A stretch of 56,233 nt of DNA from Thalassolituus maritimus (GCF_900156675.1 NZ_FTOH01000013.1:1-56233); one strand, 5' to 3'. Shown: positions 6,976 to 17,131, numbered from the stretch's first letter. The notes: generated by a model not told the origin, from the sequence alone. Numbers and translations: made by a program.

Positions 6976-7799
6976 TACGTCCTCTCTGATGAGATCTTAG
7001 GACGAGCTATTTTATGCTCGTTTAATAATTGAGTACCACGCAGCACAATGTCACTCTGAAATGCTTTCTCGTAGCGCACATCAAGAACGTACGCTTTAAC
7101 ACGCAGGCGAATTGCCAGCATATGAGCGACTTCGAGTTCTTCAACAACGAATGAAACCGGCTTTTTGAGATAGGCGTAGCGACTCGTGACCACGACCTCT
7201 TCAAGAAGTTTACGCGCCCGAGGGATATCCGCGTCCAAGGCCAGATGGAAATCGGTCACCACCATCATGTCCAGTTCGCCAGCGTTACCAGACGACACGA
7301 CGTCAGTAATAAAACGGGAGTTAGGTATGGTGACGAGATTATCGTCCAGCGTGACTAAACGCACAGTGCGCAGCCCGATAGATACAATTTCACCGTAGGT
7401 ATCACCAAAATTAACCCGATCGCCAACCCTGAATGGGCGATCGAACAATAATAAAATACCCGCAACCAGCGAGGCCGCAATGTCTTTTAATGCAAAACCT
7501 AAGGCGACAGCGACTGAACCAGCCGCAGCAAATATCAGCTCTTTAGGAGGCTGTAATACACCGATTAATAAACCGACCGTACCGAAAATATAAAGAGCAA
7601 AACTTAGTAACGTCGAAATCTGAAGAATGAAGAATCGCCGCGCAGGGATTTTCTCCATCAACCGGTTACTGACATTATTCAGAGTTTTAGCTAATGCCCA
7701 AAGTGCAACACCGCCTGAAAATAGCAGGAAGATAGCGTAAAAGTTAAAAATGCCTGCAACACTCAGCAGGCCATCAACAAGACCACTGGTATCATTCAT
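6975..7799 (-). CDS. MscS-family mechanosensitive ion channel
   Basis: This 274-residue channel has three N-terminal membrane helices. The third carries the MscS pore pattern (GSVAVALGFALKDIAASLVAG), followed by FDRPFRVGDRV and the beta domain (GEIVSIGLRTVRLVTLDDNLVTIPN), then an alpha/beta C-terminal part. It would open under membrane tension to release solutes during osmotic downshock. Its first eight bases overlap the end of the upstream AAA-type ATPase gene, and its stop overlaps the YugP-type protease gene. Such tight packing suggests the three products are made in fixed ratio and may form one complex. The length is close to E. coli MscS. Confidence 0.93.
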   Translation of the reverse strand: MNDTSGLVDGLLSVAGIFNFYAIFLLFSGGVALWALAKTLNNVSNRLMEKIPARRFFILQISTLLSFALYIFGTVGLLIGVLQPPKELIFAAAGSVAVALGFALKDIAASLVAGILLLFDRPFRVGDRVNFGDTYGEIVSIGLRTVRLVTLDDNLVTIPNSRFITDVVSSGNAGELDMMVVTDFHLALDADIPRARKLLEEVVVTSRYAYLKKPVSFVVEELEVAHMLAIRLRVKAYVLDVRYEKAFQSDIVLRGTQLLNEHKIARPKISSERT

Positions 7800-9837
7800 G
7801 TAACATATTCATCCTGTTAAGAATACTGACAACGGTGTGGTACCAGAGCGCGGTTATCCGATAGCGCCCGTCCTCTCCTTTTTCGACGATTTCATCTTCC
7901 AACGTCGCCTTAAGTGAGAAACGGACGACATTTTCAGAGAGATTTGTCACCCGCATAATTTCCGCTGTATTCAGTGTGCCGTGTGTCACGATGGCCGCCA
8001 GAATAAACGACTGATTTGAGCCCGACTTTTCGATCCTGCTCCCGGAAGGTATACGAGGTACCCTCACGGTCACTTCATTCCGCCGGGTCGTAACAGACTC
8101 CTGCCAAAGGCGTAACGCTGTAACAGGAACACCTCGACTCGCATCCCACAACAGGCTGAAGTACCTCTGTTCGGCATTGCGTAATGAATTATTAGCCGGC
8201 GCCCGCGTATCCATTAAAACATCGTCATACCGAAGACGGTAACCGCTTTGCTGATTACGCGATAAAATCAAAGAACGGATTTCAGCCTGAGTCCAGCGCT
8301 TAACCCGAACGACATTGCGCATCTGATAATCGCGGCCAAATACATTACAGAGATAGGCCCAGCTCTGGTTATTCATGACAATCATCCAGAACAGGTTTCC
8401 AGCACGAGCATTCGTCAGGCTGAGCAGCGCCTGCCAGGCATCGAGAGCCCCGACATCAGCAAGGAACAGGTTCTCGGCGTTGTTAAGAACCAGGACAGTC
8501 GGCTCAAGTGCTTCATTGGCGTTAGCCAAAGCGACGGGCCCATCCGCGAGATCGACGCCGATCTGCTCGCCCACCAGCCCAAACAGAGTATTTGCATCCA
8601 GCGTTCGCGCCGGGATATCCAGCATCGAAATGCGAACTTCCTGGCTGCCAGCTGCAATTTCCTTGCAGAAGCGCTTCACCGCCGATTTTTTGCCGATACC
8701 CGGCTCGCCCGTCATCAGTAGGACATTGTCATCACCGCGATCAGCAATCCAGGCAATGTAGTACCGCTGAAAGACATCACTCAGTCCGGTGTTGATGATC
8801 GGATACTCGGCCTCACCATAGCTCTCAAACCAGCGCAGATAGTTCTCATCGGTACACTCTGCGACTTCGGCTTCTTCTGCGTCTTCCTGCAACTGATTCC
8901 GCATCCGGAACCATCGTGCGCTCAGGCGCTGATACCATGCGAACTCCCCCAGCAACTGCTCAAGGAAAGCACGAAAGAACAACACCAGGTTTAGCGGAAT
9001 CAGCAGAGGCAACAAGAAAACGGTTATGCGCCCCGCCGCCAGCGGCTCGATAACCGGGTCGAAACGCTCAGGTGTCAGTCGCTTGAGATTAATCACCAGA
9101 GGTTCGCGATAGAAGTTCAGCAGGTAACTCAGCATCAACCAACTGAACAACCAGACCAATGCTCCGATCAGGTGACTCACTGCCGTACTTTGCAGCAGAT
9201 ATTCGGACAAGGTAATCACTACCCAAGGCAGCAGTAAAAGCGACGTCACCGAATGGGAACGACGCTCCAGAAGCTCAGTCGTCTCGCTATTGAGATAGCT
9301 GCCAGCGCCCTGACAGGCGCTGAGAAGAAACCACTCCAGAGACAGATTCACCAATACATAAATCACGTACACGGCGTAGAGCAGTGGTAGAGCACCGCCC
9401 GGCCCTGCTTCTGATGACGGGAATACAGGGACGATCATCGCTCCCCAGAGAAGTAGCAACCAGGGTACCAACGGCGTGATACTGGTAACAAACCGGGTCA
9501 GTGCGCGCAGCCCCTTGTGTTTTATGTCGCCCGATACCAGTTGATTATGCAGCCCGCGGAGGTATCCGGTGAGCCAGGCAGCAAACCAGCGCGACAGCGA
9601 TCGCAGAGGCAGCAGCAGCAGGAGAGGGAGGCCCGTCCGTGCGATGATGCTGATTTCTTCGCCACTCGGCATGCCTTGTAGTAACAGTGTCCAGGCTCCC
9701 AGAACGCCAGCTATCACTGACTGAAGCTCGCCCCACTCACGCTCCAGCAGAGATACAACTGCAGTCCGGTCGACTGCGGCCCACACACTTAACGGCGCAA
9801 ACAACAGGGTAAAAAATGTGGTCTTATGTAGTGTCAT
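7792..9837 (-). CDS. Membrane protein with AAA/STAND-type ATPase domain and C-terminal winged helix
   Basis: This 681-residue protein starts with a signal-like segment (1-20). Several membrane helices follow (about 65-80, 120-138, 150-172, 198-240, 270-290). A cytoplasmic NTPase domain has a P-loop GEPGIGKKS (377-385) and a Walker B-like strand TVLVLNNAENL (447-457), where the usual Asp is Asn. The last 80 residues (ILAAIVTHGTLNTAEIMRVT onward) look like a winged helix. It opens the operon with the MscS channel (8-bp overlap) and YugP-type protease. I do not know a named homologue. It may gate or regulate the channel or the protease, which is inference. The Asn for Asp may slow hydrolysis. 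Confidence 0.85.
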   Translation of the reverse strand: MTLHKTTFFTLLFAPLSVWAAVDRTAVVSLLEREWGELQSVIAGVLGAWTLLLQGMPSGEEISIIARTGLPLLLLLPLRSLSRWFAAWLTGYLRGLHNQLVSGDIKHKGLRALTRFVTSITPLVPWLLLLWGAMIVPVFPSSEAGPGGALPLLYAVYVIYVLVNLSLEWFLLSACQGAGSYLNSETTELLERRSHSVTSLLLLPWVVITLSEYLLQSTAVSHLIGALVWLFSWLMLSYLLNFYREPLVINLKRLTPERFDPVIEPLAAGRITVFLLPLLIPLNLVLFFRAFLEQLLGEFAWYQRLSARWFRMRNQLQEDAEEAEVAECTDENYLRWFESYGEAEYPIINTGLSDVFQRYYIAWIADRGDDNVLLMTGEPGIGKKSAVKRFCKEIAAGSQEVRISMLDIPARTLDANTLFGLVGEQIGVDLADGPVALANANEALEPTVLVLNNAENLFLADVGALDAWQALLSLTNARAGNLFWMIVMNNQSWAYLCNVFGRDYQMRNVVRVKRWTQAEIRSLILSRNQQSGYRLRYDDVLMDTRAPANNSLRNAEQRYFSLLWDASRGVPVTALRLWQESVTTRRNEVTVRVPRIPSGSRIEKSGSNQSFILAAIVTHGTLNTAEIMRVTNLSENVVRFSLKATLEDEIVEKGEDGRYRITALWYHTVVSILNRMNMLHE

Positions 9838-10014
9838 ACTCTTCCTGAATAACAGGCTGGCAAAGGAAACGCCACCTGACGCCTATTAGCGGCTACTACG
9901 GCCGTGTCGTCAACCGGGGTTACGCAAAGAAACACCCTGTTCCGCTCATAGATTAGGCAATAAGAGTACCTGCTGATAGAATACGCGCCCTGTTTTACTC
10001 AGAGGGTAAGCCCC

Positions 10015-10629
10015 TTGAACATCAATTTCGTCGCCTCATGTAAGCTGCCAACACCCTTCGGTGTGTTTACCATGCATGGTTTTGAGGAAGCAGAAACAGG
10101 GAAAGAACATATTGCACTGACCATGGGCACGCTGGATGACGGCGAGCCGGTTCTGTTACGCGCGCATTCCGAGTGCCTGACGGGTGACGCGCTTTTCAGC
10201 ATGCGCTGTGACTGCGGTTACCAACTGGAAGAAGCACTCCGCTCCGTGTCTGAGGCCGGACGTGGCGTTGTTCTGTATCTGCGACAGGAAGGTCGTGGTA
10301 TCGGGCTTCTGAACAAAGTGAAAGCTTATAATCTGCAGGACCAGGGTGCGGATACCGTAGAAGCGAACGAGCAACTTGGTTTCGGCGCTGACATGCGCAA
10401 TTACGGCATGTGCCAGCCGATGCTGGAGCATCTGGGTATTACCTCCATTCGCCTGATGACCAACAATCCGCGTAAAGTGAAAGCTCTGGGTGATGCTGGT
10501 GTCACGATCAAAGAGCGGGTTGCCATTGAAGTTGGCCGTAATCCGCACAACAATGGCTATCTGAACACAAAAGCCAGCAAGCTTGGGCATTACCTGTCGA
10601 CTCATCAGGACGACGAGCCGGAAGCTTAA
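10015..10629 (+). CDS. ribA: GTP cyclohydrolase II (riboflavin synthesis)
   Basis: RibA converts GTP to 2,5-diamino-6-ribosylamino-pyrimidinone phosphate, the first committed step to riboflavin. The 204-residue protein has the zinc-binding cysteines in [20 protein letters not shown] and the active-site loop [13 protein letters not shown], and it lacks a RibB domain. The start is TTG at 10015, with GAGGG about nine bases upstream; the family's N terminus (KLPTPFGVF) begins nine residues later and the next ATG would remove it. The rare start codon may lower output. It is transcribed toward the response-regulator gene, with only 16 bases between their stops. Confidence 0.96.
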   Translation: MNINFVASCKLPTPFGVFTMHGFEEAETGKEHIALTMGTLDDGEPVLLRAHSECLTGDALFSMRCDCGYQLEEALRSVSEAGRGVVLYLRQEGRGIGLLNKVKAYNLQDQGADTVEANEQLGFGADMRNYGMCQPMLEHLGITSIRLMTNNPRKVKALGDAGVTIKERVAIEVGRNPHNNGYLNTKASKLGHYLSTHQDDEPEA

Positions 10630-10636
10630 TCATCTG

Positions 10637-10665
10637 CGCCGCAGGCTAGTCTTCATCCTGCGGCG
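10637..10665 (+). terminator. Rho-independent terminator behind ribA
   Basis: CGCCGCAGG (10637-10645) and CCTGCGGCG (10657-10665) form a 9-bp GC stem with an 11-nt loop, followed by GTTTCC. The stem begins eight bases after the ribA stop. It overlaps the 3' end of the convergent response-regulator gene, whose stop lies just inside the loop. The short T run makes it a moderate terminator. Confidence 0.5.
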
Positions 10666-11977
10666 GTTTCCTCACATGCACAAATATTTCGTGCCCCTCG
10701 AACTGACGCATCAGTGCCTGAAGTTTGGCAACATGCCGCTCAGTCAGCTGAGTACCTGTTGAAAGCAGTACCGCACCGCCGGGGCTGACCAGATTGCCCG
10801 CGAGAATCATGCCTTCTTTAACATCCGCGATATTCAGACGCTCCATACTGGAGATAGCGCCACCATCGTAGGTTTCCAGTGTTTCAGCAAAGACATCCAC
10901 CAGCTCGCGGTCATAGCGTTGGCCGGCAAGTTTCAGAAGATATACCCGTGCATCCTTCTCGCTGAGAGGTTCTCCCAAAAAGTTACTTTCGCGCTGTAGC
11001 TCTGCATAGTCGCAAACGATGCGCAGAATCCGTGATGACTTGGGAATGGCATCCCCTGCCAGACGATCGGGAAAACCTTTACCGTTATAAAGCTCCATGT
11101 GCGAGCGAATAATGTTGGCGGCATTCTGCAGCGGCTCAAGCAGCATCAGTGAGGTCTGGCCGTTGATGGTAAAGCGCGCGTATTCCTGCTTTTCAGCGTT
11201 ACTCATCTGCGGAATCGCTTTATTCAGAACCGAATCTGACAATGACATTTTACCGAGATTTTTTAGCAATGCTGCGTAGTAGGTGTCATTAATCTGAGCT
11301 TCATCCAAACCCGCATTTTTTGCGAATGAACGAACCAGTTCAGCGAATCTTTCGGTCGAGCCTTTTTCCATACCCAAGCGATCTTCCATGCTGCCCACAA
11401 GAATATGCACCATGGCATCAAACTCGTGGCGCAGTGTTTTGTAGGCATCCTGTAGCTTTGCTTCCGCTTCACCCACCGCATCTGAAGAGGCTTCATATTT
11501 CGCCTGAAGCTCACGATTGAGACGCGCCAGCTCGTCATTCTGCTCGACGATGTGCGCGCTCAGACGTTGGTTCGCTGACTTCAGCTCTTTTGATTCAAGC
11601 GCTTCCGCGACCATATCCCTGAGCTGATCATTGTCCCAGGGCTTAGAGATATAACGATAGATGTTGCCTTCATTTACCGCCTTAATGGCTGAATCCAGAT
11701 CAGAATACCCGGTAAGCAGAACCCGGATCATGGCCGGATATTGTTCAAAGCAGGACTTCAGCAGCTCAGCGCCGGACATACCAGGCATACGCATGTCCGA
11801 AATAATCATATCGAAGGAATCAGTTTCGAGAATGCTGAGTGCTTCTTCACCGCCATTTGCCAGCACGACATCGTAATGACGGTAGAACAGACGCTTTAAC
11901 GCCTGCAGTACCCCCTGCTCATCATCGACCAGCAGTAACCGGCCACTTTTCTCCCGGCCTGTGGTTTCAATTGACAT
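10646..11977 (-). CDS. Response regulator with degenerate HD-GYP output domain
   Basis: This 443-residue protein has a receiver domain (14-125) with phospho-acceptor Asp61 (IISDMRMPGMSG) and the conserved Lys112 (SKPW). A long coiled coil follows (about 130-190), then an HD-GYP-like domain. The metal and catalytic residues are lost: the HD pair is Lys239-Asn240 (LLKNLGKMSL), and the HHE/GYP stretch reads SHMELYNGKGFP. It should therefore not cleave c-di-GMP and may instead bind a partner. ATG 11977 has GGAGAG upstream and overlaps the kinase stop by 11 bases; ATG 11992 and GTG 12031 are less likely. It is the cognate partner of the kinase at 11967-12965. Confidence 0.88.
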   Translation of the reverse strand: MSIETTGREKSGRLLLVDDEQGVLQALKRLFYRHYDVVLANGGEEALSILETDSFDMIISDMRMPGMSGAELLKSCFEQYPAMIRVLLTGYSDLDSAIKAVNEGNIYRYISKPWDNDQLRDMVAEALESKELKSANQRLSAHIVEQNDELARLNRELQAKYEASSDAVGEAEAKLQDAYKTLRHEFDAMVHILVGSMEDRLGMEKGSTERFAELVRSFAKNAGLDEAQINDTYYAALLKNLGKMSLSDSVLNKAIPQMSNAEKQEYARFTINGQTSLMLLEPLQNAANIIRSHMELYNGKGFPDRLAGDAIPKSSRILRIVCDYAELQRESNFLGEPLSEKDARVYLLKLAGQRYDRELVDVFAETLETYDGGAISSMERLNIADVKEGMILAGNLVSPGGAVLLSTGTQLTERHVAKLQALMRQFEGHEIFVHVRKPPQDED

Positions 11978-12965
11978 GGTCTTTCTCTCCATTGCGAACG
12001 GGTAGCGCCAGAGTGAAACGGGTGCCTTCACCCTCGCGACTATCTACTGAGATAGTCCCCTGATGCTCTTCTATTAATTTGTAGCACAAGGCCAGACCGA
12101 TGCCCGTGCCTTTACCTTCTGCGCGGGTCGTGAAAAATGGCTCAAATATATGGGCCTGCACTTCCGGGGACATTCCGCACCCGCTGTCTGAAATTTCAGT
12201 ATAGAAGATATCCCCGCGATGGTACTGACGGACACTGACGGTACCCGTCTCCTCTCCAATAGCATGCAATGCATTAATCATCATATTCATGATCACCTGT
12301 GCGAAGCGTGACGGGTGACATAGCATCAGTGGAGGGGTAATCAGATCCAGCTCAAGATTTACATTCGCAGGTAGCCTGCTGCGAATAATGTTAAAGACCG
12401 CCTGCAGATCTGTATTGATATCAGCAACCTGCATACTGGCGTCACCGCGACGGCTCAGCGTCTGCATGTCAGCCACGATACGTTCGATGTGGGCGATGCC
12501 TTCAAGGCAATCTTTCAGGCGCTCCGGCGCGCCCTTACACACCTCAGCAACATCGAGATTGTGATAGGCAGACAATGCCTTCTGGTAAAACGGGTTACGT
12601 ATTTCAAGATGGTCGGAAGCTGAATCAAGAACACTGATGAAAGCGTTATAGGCCTCAATATCTTCATTCAGACCATGCAGATTGCTGTGGATGTAGGCGA
12701 GTGGATTGTTGATTTCGTGACCGATACCAGCCGCGGCCTCGCCTAACGTGGCAAGGCGCTCAGCCGAGAGGGCCTGAATTTCTATCCGCGCCTCGGCTCG
12801 TTTGCGACACCAGGCAGACACTCGCCAGATAACCAACGCGGAGAAGAGCACCAGTGCCGCACTCGCTATCGGAGATAAAGGACCAAACAATGCGGAAACA
12901 GCGTAGCCACACAAGGTCACGATTATCAGTGCAGAAATAGCGGTAAACTGGCGTCGCAGCGGCAT
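11967..12965 (-). CDS. Membrane sensor histidine kinase
   Basis: This 332-residue kinase has two close membrane helices at the N terminus (about 8-27 and 33-50) with almost no periplasmic loop, so it probably senses a membrane or cytoplasmic signal. The dimerisation domain has His83 in [20 protein letters not shown]. The ATPase domain has the N-box ([12 protein letters not shown]), [26 protein letters not shown], and the terminal GEGTRFTL. This is the HK4/NtrB-like type with an HEINNPL motif. A strong GGAGG precedes ATG 12965. The response regulator begins inside its last codons, so the two are coupled. No PAS or other sensor is seen. Confidence 0.92.
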   Translation of the reverse strand: MPLRRQFTAISALIIVTLCGYAVSALFGPLSPIASAALVLFSALVIWRVSAWCRKRAEARIEIQALSAERLATLGEAAAGIGHEINNPLAYIHSNLHGLNEDIEAYNAFISVLDSASDHLEIRNPFYQKALSAYHNLDVAEVCKGAPERLKDCLEGIAHIERIVADMQTLSRRGDASMQVADINTDLQAVFNIIRSRLPANVNLELDLITPPLMLCHPSRFAQVIMNMMINALHAIGEETGTVSVRQYHRGDIFYTEISDSGCGMSPEVQAHIFEPFFTTRAEGKGTGIGLALCYKLIEEHQGTISVDSREGEGTRFTLALPVRNGEKDHVN

Positions 12966-13084
12966 GAGCCCCTCCGGAACTGAACCTTAATTCAGTTAAG
13001 CAGCTTCTATGTGAAGCGCTCGGCGACAGGGGCAAATAATGAGTGACTAATCAGACACTTAGGGCGCGCACACCCTGATCATAA

Positions 13085-14956
13085 TCAGTCCTGAGGGAAG
13101 TGGCGACGAATAGCGGCCAGGATAGATGACTCATCGATACCTGCCACAACATGCTGCTGGGTCGGTGAATCGTGCTCAATGTAGGTATCCGGAATACCAA
13201 GCACCTCAACAACCGACTTGAGCCCCTGTTGAGCCAGCGACTCGAGTACAGCAGAACCTGCGCCACCCATTCGGGCGTTCTCTTCAACAGTCACTAAGAG
13301 GTCGTGCGTTTCTGCCAGTTCGGCCACCAGCGCATCGTCCATTGGCTTCACAAAACGCATATCTGCAACGGTAGCATCAACGACATCTGCTGCTTTCAGC
13401 GCAGCGGCTAACGGAGCACCAAACGCCAGGATAGCGACCTTTTTGCTTTGGGATGCGCGACGAATAACGCCTTTCCCCAGAGGCAAGACTTCAAGTGACG
13501 GATCAATGGCAGCCCCTGTGCCAGAACCTCGTGGATAGCGAACAGCGGCCGGGCCTTCGTGCAGATAACCGGTGTTCAGCATCTGTCGGCATTCATTTTC
13601 ATCGGACGGCGTCATGATGACCATCTTAGGAATACAGCGAAGGTAACTAAGGTCATATGCACCATGGTGCGTTGGGCCGTCTTCACCGACCAGCCCCGCG
13701 CGGTCAATGGCGAATAAGACATCGAGATCCTGGAGAGCAACGTCATGAATCAACTGATCATATGCACGCTGCAGGAAGGTCGAATAGATAGCCACGACAG
13801 GCTTCACCTGTTCACAGGCCATACCCGCAGCCAGAGTCACAGCATGCTGCTCGGCAATGGCGACATCGAAATAACGATCGGGAAATTCCTGTGAGAAACG
13901 AATGAGGTCTGAACCTTCACGCATCGCTGGCGTAATACCCACGAGGCGCTCGTCCTGAGCTGCAACATCACACAACCAGCGACCAAATACGTTGGAATAA
14001 CTCGGTTTCGATGCCTTTGCCGGCCCGCCTTTCTGGGCCTTCAGCGCGTGGTAGCGAATCGGCTCTTCTTCCGCAGGGGTAAAGCCTTTGCCTTTCTGAG
14101 TCACGATGTGCAGGAAGCGCGGACCTTTGAGTTTCTTCAGACTAGCGAGTGTTGCCACCAGCTCGTTCAGGTCGTGGCCATCGACCGGGCCGTAGTAATT
14201 AAAGCCCAGCTCTTCGAACAAAGTACCCGGAGCTACCATGCCTTTCATGTGCTCTTCAGTACGCTTCGCAAATTCCCAGGCGGCCGGAATATTCTCAAGA
14301 ACACGTTTGCTGCCTTCACGCATAGCGGAGTAAGTCTGGCTCGACCAGATACGGGTGAAGTATTTGTTCAGTGCACCGACGTTATTCGAGATCGACATGT
14401 CATTGTCGTTAAGAATAACCAGCATATCGGCTTTTTCGTGCCCGGCATGGTTGAGAGCCTCAAAGGCCATACCGGCGCTCATGGCGCCATCACCAATCAC
14501 AGCAACACTTTTGTTCGGAAGGCCACGCTGACGGAAACCAAGCGCCATCCCCAAAGCCGCACTGATCGAGGTACTGGAGTGACCAACGCCAAAGGTGTCG
14601 TACTCACTTTCGGTACGCAGCGGAAACGCAGCCGGGCCTTCGGCAGAACGGATCTTCGGCAACTGCTCGCGCCGGCCTGTCAGAATTTTATGTGGATACG
14701 CCTGATGGCCAACATCCCACACAATGCGATCGTCTGGGGTATCAAAAACGTGATGCAGAGCTACCGTCAGTTCAACAACGCCCAGACCGGCACCAAAATG
14801 GCCACCCGACTGCCCAACGCTATAAATGAGATATTCACGCAGCTCACGACACAGAGGCTGTAACTGAGCAGGGCTCAGCTCGCGCAGGTCCGCTGGGGAT
14901 TCAATCTGATCCAGCAGTGGCGTCTCTGGTCTGTGTTTGGGAATCTCTGTAAACAT
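13085..14956 (-). CDS. dxs: 1-deoxy-D-xylulose-5-phosphate synthase
   Basis: Dxs condenses pyruvate and glyceraldehyde 3-phosphate with thiamine diphosphate, the entry step of the MEP isoprenoid pathway. The 623-residue protein has the DXS landmarks: [13 protein letters not shown], the TPP site [34 protein letters not shown], the transketolase core [14 protein letters not shown], and [19 protein letters not shown] chose ATG 14956 because family members start just before [13 protein letters not shown]; the upstream ATG 15019 would add 21 unmatched residues. Neither has a good ribosome site. It lies downstream of ispA and xseB in the same direction. Confidence 0.96.
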   Translation of the reverse strand: MFTEIPKHRPETPLLDQIESPADLRELSPAQLQPLCRELREYLIYSVGQSGGHFGAGLGVVELTVALHHVFDTPDDRIVWDVGHQAYPHKILTGRREQLPKIRSAEGPAAFPLRTESEYDTFGVGHSSTSISAALGMALGFRQRGLPNKSVAVIGDGAMSAGMAFEALNHAGHEKADMLVILNDNDMSISNNVGALNKYFTRIWSSQTYSAMREGSKRVLENIPAAWEFAKRTEEHMKGMVAPGTLFEELGFNYYGPVDGHDLNELVATLASLKKLKGPRFLHIVTQKGKGFTPAEEEPIRYHALKAQKGGPAKASKPSYSNVFGRWLCDVAAQDERLVGITPAMREGSDLIRFSQEFPDRYFDVAIAEQHAVTLAAGMACEQVKPVVAIYSTFLQRAYDQLIHDVALQDLDVLFAIDRAGLVGEDGPTHHGAYDLSYLRCIPKMVIMTPSDENECRQMLNTGYLHEGPAAVRYPRGSGTGAAIDPSLEVLPLGKGVIRRASQSKKVAILAFGAPLAAALKAADVVDATVADMRFVKPMDDALVAELAETHDLLVTVEENARMGGAGSAVLESLAQQGLKSVVEVLGIPDTYIEHDSPTQQHVVAGIDESSILAAIRRHFPQD

Positions 14957-15105
14957 CTGAAGGAACTGCTTCCGGTAGAAAAAGTGCACCGGCAGCGCCG
15001 GAAAACTAAAGGGGTGCATTCTACCGGCTGAGAGACAAGATGAGTAGTTAAAACTCCCCTGCCCGCCAATACGGACAGGTGAGCTCTGTCGCTGTCACAG
15101 AGGTA

Positions 15106-15981
15106 TCAGTGATCGCGCTCGATAATGTAGCGGGCCAGCGACTCGAGTGTAGAGGTATCACCGGGCAAGCCTGCGAGTGCCTGAATCGCTTCATCGACAA
15201 GGACTTTCGCACGCGTACGGGCGCCTTCAAGCCCAAGCAGTGACGGATACGTTGGTTTTTTCAACGCCTCATCTGCGCCCTGCTGTTTTCCCAATACCGC
15301 GGTATCGCCCTCGATATCGAGGATGTCATCCTGTACCTGAAAGGCCAGGCCAACGGCTTTCGCATATTTATCAAGGGCTTCGGTGATTGAGGTATCGGTA
15401 TTCTTAGCTGCACAGATGGCGCCCATTTGCACGGCCGCTCTGATCAGCGCTCCGGTTTTATGCAAGTGCATATGTTCGAGCTGTTCAACGGTCATCGACT
15501 TGCCGACGTTGTTAATATCAATCGCCTGGCCGCCCACCATACCCGCGCTGCCAGCAGCACGACCGAGCACCTGCACCAGCTGCAGGCGCTGCTTTTCTGA
15601 CAACTCTTTCGCAGAGGCTAATACTTCGTAGGCGCCATTGAGAAGTGCGTCTCCGGCAAGGATCGCCGTCGCTTCATCAAAGGCTATATGGCAAGTTGGC
15701 TTACCGCGACGCAGATCATCATCGTCCATCGCAGGCAGGTCATCATGAACCAGGCTGTAGCTATGAATCATTTCAAGCGCGACGGCGGCGCAATCTGCCA
15801 CTGCATGCTCGGCATTAAGAGCATCCATGGTCGCGTACACAAGATAAGGCCGCAGGCGCTTACCACCATTCATCAGGCCATAGTGCATTGCGTCTGCGAG
15901 ACGCTGATCTGCAATTCCAAGCTCTGCAAGTCTGGCTTCTGCCAGCTCAGCGACTCTGGCCTGCAAAGGTTGCAAATTCAT
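15106..15981 (-). CDS. ispA: Farnesyl diphosphate synthase (short-chain polyprenyl synthase)
   Basis: IspA adds isopentenyl diphosphate to dimethylallyl and geranyl diphosphate to make farnesyl diphosphate, feeding quinones and undecaprenyl carrier. The 291-residue protein has the first Asp-rich motif DDLPAMDDDDLRRG (80-93), the second FQVQDDILD, and the GGKRLRP region at about 39-45. It starts inside the end of xseB (ATGA overlap) and is followed by dxs after about 150 bases, the usual gammaproteobacterial order. Chain length is assigned by family and context. Confidence 0.95.
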   Translation of the reverse strand: MNLQPLQARVAELAEARLAELGIADQRLADAMHYGLMNGGKRLRPYLVYATMDALNAEHAVADCAAVALEMIHSYSLVHDDLPAMDDDDLRRGKPTCHIAFDEATAILAGDALLNGAYEVLASAKELSEKQRLQLVQVLGRAAGSAGMVGGQAIDINNVGKSMTVEQLEHMHLHKTGALIRAAVQMGAICAAKNTDTSITEALDKYAKAVGLAFQVQDDILDIEGDTAVLGKQQGADEALKKPTYPSLLGLEGARTRAKVLVDEAIQALAGLPGDTSTLESLARYIIERDH

Positions 15982-16223
15982 TCGCTGGCGTCTCCGCTCT
16001 GAAAGGGCTGAGCGTCACTCTGGCCATTCCGTTCCATCAGTAGCTGTACACGCTGCTCTGCTGCCGCCAGAGCCTGCTGGCACTGACGAGTGAGGCCGAT
16101 GCCTTTTTCAAATGCTTCCAGGCTGTCTTCAAGGGTCAATTCGCCACTTTCCATGCGGGTGACCAGAGCTTCGAGTTCCGATAAGGCTGACTCGAAACCG
16201 AAGGAAGAGGATTTATCAGACAT
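15978..16223 (-). CDS. xseB: Exodeoxyribonuclease VII small subunit
   Basis: XseB is the helical small subunit that binds several-fold to XseA to form the nuclease that degrades single-stranded DNA. The 81-residue product has the family pattern FESALSELEALVTRMESGEL, then TLEDSLEAFEKGIGLTRQCQ. The large-subunit gene xseA is not in this window, which is normal. The gene is first in an operon with ispA and probably dxs, and diverges from pomA. Confidence 0.95.
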   Translation of the reverse strand: MSDKSSSFGFESALSELEALVTRMESGELTLEDSLEAFEKGIGLTRQCQQALAAAEQRVQLLMERNGQSDAQPFQSGDASE

Positions 16224-16366
16224 AGTTACTCCTGTCGTAAGGCTCGAACACTAAACCCAAGGCATGAGCGGGTCAACACAGGCTTTTTTTGTCAGATGAC
16301 AGGAAGAACCGCAGGAAGCGTCTAAACTCTGTTACAGAAGCTACCTCAGTATGGAAAGGAGTGAGT

Positions 16367-17125
16367 GTGGATCTCGCGTCATTAGTAGGCCTCGTCGGCG
16401 CGTTCGGTATCGTAATTTTCGCCATGATTCTCGGTGGCGATATCACCATGTTTGTTAACGTGCCGTCGCTGCTGATTGTTATTGTCGGAAGTCTGTTTGC
16501 TGTAATGATGAAATTTGAGCTGGGCCAGTTTCTCGCCGCAGCCAAAGTCGCGGGCAAAGCATTTTCCTTCAAGTTGATCAAACCGGAAGACCTGATCGGC
16601 GAAATCGTCGAACTTGCCGGCCTAGCCCGTAAAGGCGGCCTTTTGTCTCTTGAGGGGAAAGAGGTCAGTGATGAGTTCCTGAGTAAAGGTATTCAGCTGC
16701 TGGTCGATGGCCACGACCCGGATGTTGTAAAAACCCTTCTCAGCAAAGAAATGAAACTCGCCAGCGCTCGCCACGACACAGGTATCAGCATTTTTAAATC
16801 GCTTGGCGACGTTGCTCCCGCGATGGGGATGATCGGTACTCTCATTGGCCTGGTTGCTATGCTGGCCAACATGGACGACCCGAAGGCCATCGGCCCCGCG
16901 ATGGCGGTTGCACTCCTCACCACGCTTTACGGCGCCATGGTGGCGACCATGTTGTCACTCCCTATGGCCGACAAGCTGACCTTGCGTAAAGACGAAGAAG
17001 ATCGCCTGAAGTCGATGATCATCGACGCACTGCTGGCAATCCAGAACGGTCAGAACCCCCGTGTTATTGAATCCATGTTGCAAGCCTACATCCAGGAAGG
17101 CAAACGCGTAGCGGCGAGCGAGTAG
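16367..17125 (+). CDS. pomA: Flagellar stator subunit PomA/MotA
   Basis: This 252-residue inner-membrane protein forms, with PomB, the ion channel that drives the flagellar motor. It has four helices: two near the N terminus (DLASLVGLVGAFGIVIFAMI, then VPSLLIVIVGSLFAVMM), a cytoplasmic loop with the torque-generating charged residues, and two more in SLGDVAPAMGMIGTLIGLV and ALLTTLYGAMVATMLSLP. The start is GTG 16367, giving the usual (M)DLASLVGL; GGAAAGGAG precedes it by six bases. Upstream open frame from 16289 has no family match. The sodium-type name is inferred from similarity of the pair to PomAB. Confidence 0.93.
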   Translation: MDLASLVGLVGAFGIVIFAMILGGDITMFVNVPSLLIVIVGSLFAVMMKFELGQFLAAAKVAGKAFSFKLIKPEDLIGEIVELAGLARKGGLLSLEGKEVSDEFLSKGIQLLVDGHDPDVVKTLLSKEMKLASARHDTGISIFKSLGDVAPAMGMIGTLIGLVAMLANMDDPKAIGPAMAVALLTTLYGAMVATMLSLPMADKLTLRKDEEDRLKSMIIDALLAIQNGQNPRVIESMLQAYIQEGKRVAASE

Positions 17126-17131
17126 TAAGTC

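Noticed and set aside
14048-14863. 271-codon plus-strand frame inside dxs
   Set aside because: Fully antisense to conserved dxs; composition and lack of motifs mark it as a shadow.
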